A DNA stretch of 64,000 nucleotides from positions 14,278,001-14,342,000 of the forward strand of contig OX335647.2 of NCBI GenBank assembly GCA_946894095.1, written 5' to 3'. Both the position numbers and the translations under genes were made by a program. This document shows positions 52,771 through 61,896 of the stretch, one piece after another; the stretch's first letter is position 1, and the number at the start of each line of letters is the position of its first letter. Source of the stretch: Incurvaria masculella (Eukaryota > Arthropoda > Insecta > Lepidoptera > Incurvariidae). The notes beneath the pieces were generated by a model that worked only from the letters and a program-made list of their open reading frames with translations, searched no databases and was not told the origin of the DNA.

Positions 52771-55714
52771 GCGATGTGCTCTAAAATAGCGTTCGTCAAG
52801 TCAGTTCCCACCCACACAAACCCTCCAATACGTCCACGACTATATTTGCATGTGGAATGTACAGTCGAACAAAGAGTTTAGGATACACAACCGGTTGAAT
52901 GAAAAAATGAACAGTCGAAATACTTTGACTTTTGGAAACAATTATAGTGTTGAGTATAGATTTAAACATAGTTGAGGATGTCTACTAGCTACTGAGTAAA
53001 CAAAACCCTAACAAAATTTATTCAGAGGTTGTATTTAAACACCATTCATTTTTGCGTTTAACCGGCAGTGTATCCTCTAACCTTTGGTTGAATGTACGAT
53101 GGAATGGTAGTTTTTGAAAATTTGAGACAGCGGGTCCCATACATAGTAGGCGCACTCCATGCCTTATGTCCTTCCTTTTCATCCATGCTTGTAACACACT
53201 GTAGAATTGTTATGACTAGTAACTGCCAGACAAAACTGTTCTTCTACAAAAAAAAATTAAATTATTTTATCAACCACTACAAACGATTAATAAAGCTATA
53301 TCTTTGTTCTCTTCAAAAATTTAGACCTACAACTAAATTAAACTTACAACAAATGTATTTATTTACGAAAAAAAATACTTTTTAGTTATGCTACTAAACT
53401 GCGTCCGATTTTTTTCCAAATAACAGTAGTTTTCAGAGAAATCTGTCAAAACTTAGAACGAGATTAGCGCCGGACTTACCATACAAAATCGGTTTAGTCC
53501 GGAGTATTAAAGTTAGACCGCCCACTCTGAATACGGCATAGTTAAAACTTTAATTTGGTTAACAACTTAAACGCCATCTGCCGGATTTAAAAGAAAATCA
53601 TGGCATCTTAGGCTTTATAGAGTTTTTGAAATTATCCTGAGATATAGACACAAAATCAGAGTAGTCAGTTTACATATTTCGTACATTATGAAACGCATAC
53701 GCTTTGGATCGATGTACATATCAATATGTGTGAATTTTTTAAAAGTTTATCTTGGAAGTAAAAAGTAAGCAAGTAAGGTTTGTGAAACATTGATTAAACA
53801 AAAGTATAATTAATGTGATAGGAAACATTCATGAATAAGGCAATTTCAGCTATTTCAAAGGAGAAAAAAAGGTTTCGTCCCCGAGAGGTCAACTGAATGA
53901 GGCGCCTACTCACGAGTACCCTTACATTTAATTGAGTTCATTTCTTAAATTATAATTTTCAGCGTATTCATTTCAAATCTGAATTACTGAAATTCGCGAT
54001 AAAAACTTCATTTGCTGACAAATGAAGCCCATCTCAGCTGAACGAACGAGTGGCTCTAAGCTGGTTGAGTGAACTCTGTTTGTTACCAGCCGGGCGTAAA
54101 TGCAATTAAAATGAACATGTAATTTAGTCATTCGTGTTCACGAAGTAATGCTACATACTGAAATAGAGCCATCGTTCTCATTATCACGGCATTAGACACA
54201 GTTGGAAATTAATTAAATGATAGGGAAGAATTTTAGGATTACGAATTTATGAAGTAGGATTAATTATTAAACTAACGGTTATTTTTAACTTTTAACACCA
54301 TGTTTCAGTTGAATGGCATGGACTTATTCCAAACGGTAGAAGATATAAAACCAGGAAGATGTGTGACTTTAAGATTAAAAATTACAAAATTTACAGATTT
54401 ACATTGCTTATTGCAATAATATAAAAATAATTTAAAAATATATTTAAAACCTGAATGGGTAGAAATCAAAGAAGATCAAAATTTTGCAGTGATAGAATTG
54501 CTCAACTCTAAAAGTTTAAACTGTAGTACATAAAATTCGTTTATTTTAACAAACGTAAACGTGAATTCCTTTCACACAAGAAAAGTACGTAACAAGCCGT
54601 ATGCTCGTATCCTTGCGTTGCAAAATGCTCCCCTCCTGTTGCGAGGGCTTGCGAATTTGCAGTCGTCTGCAGTTGAAGCGACATAATTTCTTTCCTCCAG
54701 TTGGCGGCGTCAGTTCTTTTCTCAGTGAGGGCATGAAGCACGTAAAGACTACTCTGTGTCGTATTTTCATCTCGTGAAAAGTATACAGTCTAGTTTTATA
54801 ATAACGCTTTTTTTATTCTGTAATAATGTCCAACACATCGAATTTCTTATATGAGGACCAACTTTAGAAATGGTGTGACGAGGAAGTTTCGTGGTTAGTA
54901 GTTGGATCTTTGTTGCTGATTTTTGAAACGCTTATTAAAAAGATTAAAAATCTTCGAATCAAAACGATTCTCAATTTCAAGAGTCGATTTAAAAAAATTA
55001 ATTAGCTGCCGCTCGGGTTATTGCCATTCTTGTAAATGCTTGCTATTGCTGAGCTGTAGCGTGAGCAGTAGGGACAATTACGGAGTCTAGGAAATTTTCT
55101 TTCGTTAGATGCCGGGCGAAATTCATACCGGGAATATCAGCACGAAAGTATACTTTAGTTTTTTCTAGCTCTCGTAACCTACATCGAGAGATGCTAACTT
55201 TTACTGTACAATACATATAAAATACTAAATATCAAAAGTTCGAGCTCGATATGGTTTGCGTAAATATACACACGATAAGTGAGGCGTACTTACCGAGTTT
55301 GGTGGATACACAGATGTGTATCTAAACATAGTGGTAGCACGTAGCACACATTAGAGTACAGAAATACGACACGGTTTCGTCTTTTTAAATAATTTTAAAA
55401 TTTAAATAATTTCAGCCTGTCAAAGAGAGACTAGAGAGAAGATTATTGTTGTGTTTGAGTCAAGCCCTACTTCTACCGCGCGCGATCTTGTACAGCTACG
55501 TCCTTTTCATCACATGTAACCCTTAAATCAGTTATCTCTTGAACAATTACTAACAGTTTTCTAATTTCAATGTAGTGATTGTTTCTATTGCTCTCTGCCT
55601 TGCTATTGATATTATAAGTGGTGGTAACAATGTTAATGGGTATTATGGTTTATATTTCCAGAATTGTTTTGATGTAACCAGAAATATCCCCAGAGAAAAT
55701 GAGGTATGATTTTT
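52771..55714. other. No gene recognised
   Basis: The longest stretch without an assigned element. Frames of 60-100 codons have no motif. Near 55005-55030 a fragment (agctgccgctcgggtta) recalls Helitron ends. It may hold unique intronic or intergenic DNA. Confidence 0.4.
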
Positions 55715-56027
55715 AGGGTTCCGTACCCAAAGGGTGAAAACGGAACCCTATTACTAAGCCTCCGCTGTCCGTCCGTCCGTCCGTCCGTCCGTCCGTCTGT
55801 CCGTCTGTCACACGGCTGTATCTCAGTAACCGTAACAGGTAGACAGCTGAAATTTTCACAGAGAGTGTATTTATTTTGCCGCTACAACAACAAATAGGTA
55901 AGATTAAAAAATAATTAATATTAAAGGGGGCTCCCATACAAAAAACGTGTTTTTTTTTTGTTTTTTTTTTTACGATGGTACGGAACCCTTCGTGTGCGAG
56001 TCCGACTCGCACTTGGCCGGTTTTTTT
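55715..56027 (+). mobile_element. (CCGT)n element, well-preserved copy
   Basis: Intact first hairpin, short CCGT run (about 55766-55798), the core ctgtatctcagtaaccgtaa, and the terminal gtgcgagtccgactcgcac with ttggccggttttttt. Very similar to copy 1 apart from the shorter microsatellite. Confidence 0.8.
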
Positions 56028-57175
56028 GCATTAAGGGGGAGTGATTAACGAGTAAAAATATTAGGAGTAGAAAAAACATTATTCGTATTCTGAAAACTTT
56101 TCCATATAACAGACATGACATTCGTGTCAATATTCCATATTTTTTTTACTATAGTGAAAGAGCGCTGAAGCCAAAAATACTGACAGAAACCTAGCAGTGC
56201 AGTGCTGTCATCTACAGAGCGCATCAGTCTCGGCGCCATAGTAGGCATTGGCATTTGCAAGGAAAACGTATGTAGGTCAAAGTCCAATGTGTGGCGTATG
56301 GGTTGATGCCGTTTGTACATAAGTATTTCATCAATTATTTTTGAGACAAATTACAGTTTACATCTGGTAGCAATTATCAGTTGAATGTTCCACGTAGGGA
56401 AAAGGACCCATTAATAACGAATGGAATGTTTATCATCGTTGACCTCGCAGACGACTCTAGTGAAGTGTAGAGCCGCGCGGTGTGGCAGTAAACCCGCTAT
56501 GACAAATGGCCGGTTTTATCGTGGATCTACTCGAGGGTCGGCTCGTATAAGTGAAACGGACGGAACAACCGCCTGAAAAGTTGGCGTATTTATGTTATCG
56601 ATTATAAATCTGTACCTTTTTAAAAATAATTGAATAGATGTTTTATTACATAAGCAAATTATTTCAACGTGCATCTTTTCCATGCGAAAGGGCTGAAGTA
56701 AATAAAAATAATTGACAAAAATATCACCTCTCTTGCAGTCAAAATGAATGACTAAAGACTTGTCGAGCAAAAAAGAACCACATACTTGCTAATAAAAATC
56801 AAATTATTAGGTACACCGGTGCCCCAATGTCGGTGAATAGTATAAAATAAATAATATACTTAACAGTAATCACTGCGAAGTCCCTATTATTATTTTCTAA
56901 CTATTATTTGTTTATCTGAACAAGGTATCAATCAAGTAAACAAGTATCTACTTATATAGATACTTACTATTTTTTTACTGTATGCTCTCTTCGCTGCATC
57001 ATTATCTACGTAGTCCACTGAAAACTTTCCTCTGAATGTTCGGATCAATATATATCCTTGAATACCCTAAACTGAGCTTTTGGTCCCGAGAGTTTTACCT
57101 GCTTTTAGCACTGCGCGTCTCATAGCATTCTCTCACAGCCCAAGTGATTTTTTTAAAAATTTTGTTGCAAACTAC
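56028..57175. other. No gene recognised
   Basis: A GC-richer patch at 56455-56580 stands out slightly but carries no motif. Confidence 0.35.
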
Positions 57176-57326
57176 CCACAACTACAATCTTCGCCAACGG
57201 CGGAACTCGTCAAATTGACAGTTCCCCGTTAGCCGCCGCTGGACACTGGACGCCAAATGTTTGGCTCCAAACGTCGTGCCCCGCACAAATCATGCCGTGA
57301 GTAGAGAAAGCCGTTTAATCTTTTAA
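57176..57326 (+). repeat. Interspersed repeat E, copy 2
   Basis: Matches 15452-15613 (actacaatcttcgccaacgg, gacagttccccgttag, aaacgtcgtgcc, atgccgtgagtaga). Confidence 0.7.
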
Positions 57327-58279
57327 AATGAATAGATCGTACTAGCTTGGTGTGGTGTGTGCACGTTTATAACCTTTAACATTTCCATGAAATAGACTGC
57401 ACAAAACAGAGAGGATGTTAATTATTTTGCCAATACTGTGAATAATTATTGCGTGTATTAAATTAAATCCTATGATTGAGCCAATGGACCGTGATTGGAC
57501 CCCACTACATATTATTATCATGTAATGTTCCAAAGCTTCTCGTGCGAAATCAATTGGTCACAACCATTCCACAAATACATGGCTGATACCTTTGATTGTA
57601 GTTCAATCAACCTGAATTTGAAGGCGCAATATAACATTAGTAAATAAATCAATTACATTTCTTCAAATTACAATGACTGCTAAAGGTCTAACATTTCTGC
57701 AAGTAAATATACAAGTATAAAATACAGACGTTCAGCCTGCCGACCGGCAACATTTATTTGTAGGTATGTGGGATAATTTGCAATGATACCTTTTGTCAGA
57801 TGTCACGTGGTATCGAGATGGGATTTATTCTTAATTTTTAAAGCATTAAAATTACAAATTTAATCCCTTCTACATACAATCTGTGATTGTATCAGCACGA
57901 AATACAAAATATTACATTTTTAGATGCATTTTTTTTCACGAAAAAAATATGTTTTTGTTTTACTTTGAATACAGAAGAAATCAAAGATACTTTTCTTGAT
58001 TCATAAAAAAATATTTAAATAATTCGATATGCAGAAAACTGTTACAGTTTTCATTTGCTTAGATATTTTTTTTCCAAATGCCTGTTAAATGGATGGATGC
58101 AGATTAAAAATATCAATGAACAATTTGATACTTAAATTAGTTACAGAGTATTGCATACGGATGGACAGACGGAGAAACCGAGACATCAAGGGTCTCTTAC
58201 TATCTAGAGACCATTAAAATTATGAATAGTTTAGTAAGTACCTGACGCTCTCAGCCGTAAAACTTTGGTGCACCGTTCG
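57327..58279. other. No gene recognised
   Basis: AT-rich; no assigned feature. Confidence 0.4.
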
Positions 58280-58360
58280 AGTTGGGGGCGCAGTGGAGTT
58301 TAGAAGGGGGAGGCGGCGGTGTGAGGGGCGCGGGGGACGTGAGGGTGAGATCACAGACTA
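58280..58360. other. G-rich patch
   Basis: Dense G-runs on the plus strand (gggggcg, ggggg, gggcgcggggg) with quadruplex potential, similar in kind to 21240-21330 and 36600-36675. Confidence 0.45.
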
Positions 58361-58579
58361 TTCTGCTGAGACGACGTCTCGGGAGGGATAACAGCATCCC
58401 TATTAGCATTACGACACCTGCGAGTCTGACTACGTTTTTATATATGCACAGTCAGCATCACTGTATTTATCTTGGTTTGCTTATTTATATTCGAGAACAT
58501 TGTGTTCCCGCAGTATACGTTTATGCAAAATCACATTCAAATTACTTTAAGCCTCGCTCCATCGTTAAAAAAAAATACA

Positions 58580-59118
58580 AAAAAATAACCGACTTCAAAG
58601 AAAAAGAAGTAAAAAGTAAAAAAATAATTGCCATTTTTGTTGTTACGATTATCGTTATTTTTAAGTCGGCGTCAGCCGGGCACGCGCTGCGCCAGTCAAG
58701 AGAACCTTGGCAACCTTGGCTGACACCGACTCAAAAAATAACAATAAGCGTAACTACAAAAATGGCCATATTTTTTTTTAATGCTTTTTCTTTGAAGTCG
58801 GTTATTTTTTTTTATTTGTTTATTTTAAGTGAATCTGAAGTACACTAACTAATTTGTAAACGTCCTTTCCAATAAAAAAAGAGTCATCGAAATCGGTTGG
58901 CGTTATATTGAGTTATTCGTCTATTTGTCGCGCACATACTTAATAAAAATTTAAGACTTACGTGATTTTTTCAATGATATCATTATCAGAACTAAACCTA
59001 ATTAAAATAGGGACCACCAAACCACACGGGAAGGACCAGCTTTCAAATAAAAAAATAACCATCATAATCGGTTCACCATAAAAAAAACATACAGACGAAT
59101 GGAGAACCTGCTCCTTTT
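58580..59118 (+). mobile_element. ACCGACTTCAAAG palindromic element, copy 2
   Basis: Outer arms aataaccgacttcaaagaaa and tttctttgaagtcggttatt enclose a second, inner palindrome (ttatttttaagtcggcgtca at about 58650, and gctgacaccgactcaaaaaa at about 58718). The downstream part matches 50060-50340. The right end is cut at 59118 by a (CCGT)n element. Confidence 0.75.
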
Positions 59119-59119
59119 T

Positions 59120-59210
59120 AGGGTTCCGTACCCAAAGGGTGAAAACGGAACCCTATTACTAAGCCTCCGCTGTCCGTCCGTCCGTCCGTCCGTAACAACA
59201 ACAGGTAAGG
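59120..59210 (+). mobile_element. (CCGT)n element, internally deleted
   Basis: An intact 5' hairpin and short CCGT run are joined directly to aacaacaacaggtaag. The core and 3' hairpin are missing. It sits at the T-run near the end of the preceding palindromic element. Confidence 0.7.
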
Positions 59211-59607
59211 TCAGACTATTCGTGTTTCGCTAAAGTAATAACAAACGACATTTAAACGTAAGCATGAATCGCGCGTCGCACGTCGCATCGCCCGGCATAG
59301 TGCGGAGTAGCCACAGATATTTTAACTTAAAATATCTGTGGTAATAGCTGTCTCGTGTACTCAAATTTAATTCAGATTGTGTCTCAAAACAGAAATGTGG
59401 ACTGGTCGTTCCACGAGCAGTCGTCCAATTCCACGATCATTAATCCCTATGCACATGCCCACAGACAAGTTGATATCTGTTCGACATTACTAGGATTCGC
59501 ATTGATTTAAGCCAGGGCCATCCATCCGTAAAAAAATATTATCGTAATTTTATCAATTTGCTGGAATGATTGTCCACTGTAGGTTGTGCCAGAGGGTACT
59601 ATTGTTC
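59211..59607. other. No gene recognised
   Basis: A short inverted pair (ccacagatattttaa, ttaaaatatctgtgg) lies at about 59310-59342. Nothing else is supported. Confidence 0.4.
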
Positions 59608-59722
59608 GGTTTCACCACTTCCAGCTACAAATATCCCAAACTTACTTTTCTGTTACACCATGTAATTATGCAATGTAACCGAAAGATACTTATCGAATTT
59701 CAAGTAACTGGAGGTGGTGAAA
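59608..59722. mobile_element. Small palindromic MITE, copy 2
   Basis: Ends ttcaccacttccagctac and taactggaggtggtgaa pair imperfectly. The interior tgtaaccgaaagata matches the copy at 5990. Confidence 0.65.
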
Positions 59723-59724
59723 AT

Positions 59725-60330
59725 AGGGGTAGGTGGTAGGGTTAAGCCGGCCCAGGTTGGCAGCATCGCATTGGATGAAGATATGGTCGAAGCGGCAGTT
59801 TAAGTTTCAGTTTATTTATTTCCTCCATTAGATGTTTATGAAACATTTGGGTTGGACATTTTTTTTCCTGTCGGTTCGATTACTTCTGGCGAAGAAGATC
59901 CGACAAGACATTTTGTCAGTTTGGTCATTGTATTATATTTTTTTCCATACTTACAAACTAACAAACTTAGTTTACAGTGATTGATTGATTACTACTGCTC
60001 TCAAAGAACGTTATTATAAGAACATTACATACATTGGTGAAGAGCAAACTCTTGACTACAATAATGACATCTTGCTCTAAATTAATAGGAATTATGATCT
60101 AAATTAGTCAGATGTAAAAAGCCATCTTCATTTTTGATACAAGGTAATATCAATTTAAATATAAGTTAGTAAATAAACAAATTCATTCACAAAGCACATT
60201 ACGTATACATTGGTGAATTACAATGACATATTATTGTCCGTAAGTACCGTTCAATGTAGCCTTGCCAACAAATGGAAGATAATAGCATGGCACATAATTC
60301 CATCGGGAGTGCAGTGTGTTGGGCAAATTT
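59725..60330 (+). mobile_element. SINE family 1, split by a LINE fragment
   Basis: The body (aggtggtagggttaagccgg, gatatggtcgaagcggca) stops at 59798. It resumes at 60231 (attgtccgtaag, gttcaatgtagcc, catggcacataattcc, gtgtgttgggca). The head is missing or replaced by the adjoining MITE. Confidence 0.7.
59799..60230 (-). mobile_element. 5'-truncated non-LTR fragment inserted in the SINE
   Basis: The minus-strand 3' end is catctaatggaggaaataaa with an AAACT tail, as at 37790-37866. There is no ORF. It contains an internal near-repeat (cattacatacattggtgaa and cattacgtatacattggtga), about 170 bp apart. Confidence 0.6.
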
Positions 60331-60333
60331 TAT

Positions 60334-60738
60334 TTTTTTTATCCGACCTGACATGGATGGCTAATACCACACAACTACCGTTATGATATTAGTCCCAATA
60401 CACCACATTCTCGAAGGAATTTGGTGCCATGCCAGGACCTTCCCTTCATGAGCACGGCTACATTGAACTAGATTGAAAACACGGACAATTTTTCATTGCC
60501 GCTTCGACCATCTTTTCATCCAATGCGATGGTACCAACCCGGGCGGGCTTGAACGCTTAACGGGCGGGGAAGGGGACCTACAGTTTTACATGGATTCCGA
60601 ACCATGGAGCAGCTCGCATTCGTGACGAAATGCACTTATCGAACTCGGAAAGAGAAAGACAGTGGTTCATGTCGGTATTGAACCCAGGCCTCTGGTACGC
60701 TAGGCCAGTCCCCGCGCCACTAGGCTGCGAGCCGCTAA
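60334..60738 (-). mobile_element. SINE family 1, tRNA head, full length
   Basis: A complete minus-strand copy: poly-T, gatggctaataccacacaac, catgccaggaccttccctt, cccgggcgggcttgaac, catggagcagctcgcattcg, then a tRNA head with B box (ggtattgaaccc on plus) and ctaggctgcgagccgct. It is tail to tail with the plus-strand SINE at 59725-60330. Confidence 0.85.
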
Positions 60739-60769
60739 TTACGATGACGGTCGGTGTGAAAAAACACGA

Positions 60770-60950
60770 GCTACCGCCTTATAGACGCGCTACCGCCCTA
60801 CATCCGCGCCAACGCCCTACAGACGCACCACCGCCCTACAACTGCGCAAACGCTCTACAAACGCAATACCGCCCTACGGAAGCGCTACCGCCTTATAGGC
60901 GCACAACCGCCCTACGGAAGCGCTACCGCCCTATAGGCGCACTACCGCCC
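60770..60950 (+). repeat. 19-bp minisatellite, 9.5 units
   Basis: Units of the type gctaccgccctatagacgc repeat every 19 bases without any length change, from 60770 to a partial unit at 60941-60950. Positions within units vary (about 1-5 differences each). One frame stays open across it and gives a Y/R/T/A/L/P-rich peptide, but no start or domain supports a gene. Confidence 0.9.
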
Positions 60951-61210
60951 CCGCTGCGCCGTAGCCACGATCGCGTCGACTCTTCATTGCGTGACGCGTG
61001 TTCCTCGGCGCCTTACATTCATTGCTACAATAAAACTTTAATATTTGCACTGAAATGCAAACGGGCGAGGGATTGAGAGAGGGGGATGAAGGTTGATGAG
61101 CTCTATTAATAAACAAGGATTAAAGCGTTCACCCTAGAGATAAGTGCCCGTAAGAATTTATTATCATGCATATCTTCAAATATAATAATATACTACGTTA
61201 CAAATATTTT
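60951..61210. other. No feature recognised
   Basis: Spacer between the minisatellite and the LTR. Confidence 0.35.
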
Positions 61211-61744
61211 TGTTACAATAAACATTTAATGCGATCGTATGATTAATATAAAAACTAGAAATAATATTGTGAGCGCCCAAGTCGCTCTGGATTGACCGAC
61301 CGGGTGTTCGTGGAGTTTTGGGTGGGTTTCGATAAATGGGCAAGCGCAAGGCTTGGACTCACCTTGGGCTGCTCTGCCGGGTCTCTCACAGCACACAAGC
61401 ACACCTACCACTAACATCACTATGTTCAAGGAACGGATACACGGAGAGCCGGCTCATACAGGGCAAGGTATGGCTGTTGGATAAAGTGAAATTGCGATAG
61501 AATGCACTATGCGGCTGTGACTACAAATTATTGTTGGCAGGGTACACGAAAATAAGTATCTGAGAGAAAAATTGGCAAGGGCTTCGCCTTTTAGAAATGT
61601 GAGAATGCAAGAGGTAAATCAACTAATATAGGTAGTTTTTATGTTACCTAATCTGTGCAGTTAATGGCGCAACTGTAAAGTACTAGTGGCGCCATCTCTT
61701 AGAATTGTATGAACTAAAATAAAATCAATCTGTTTGTCCAAACA
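61211..61744 (-). repeat. Probable 3' LTR of the second BEL/Pao element
   Basis: On the minus strand it starts TGTTTGGAC just downstream of pol and could end TTGTAACA at 61211, giving TGTT...AACA termini and 534 bp. ATTAAA lies near the end as a possible polyadenylation signal. The edges are inferred; the other LTR is outside the window. Confidence 0.5.
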
Positions 61745-61896
61745 TCGTGCCGGCCCTGAAACCACGTGTTCAGCAAAATGTACAAATGAAATAGAGAGGG
61801 ACGAGGAATTACTACAAATGTATATACTTAAAATAAATAAACAAGTTATAAATGAGGGGTTCAAACATAAAAAAATAATACAAAAATATATAGCAC

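Noticed and set aside
58282..58848. 188-codon open frame
   Set aside because: It runs across a G-rich patch and the arms of a palindromic repeat; the translated residues follow those repeats and no domain is present.
60630..61076. 148-codon open frame
   Set aside because: Made of SINE sequence plus the 19-bp minisatellite; no start signal or domain.
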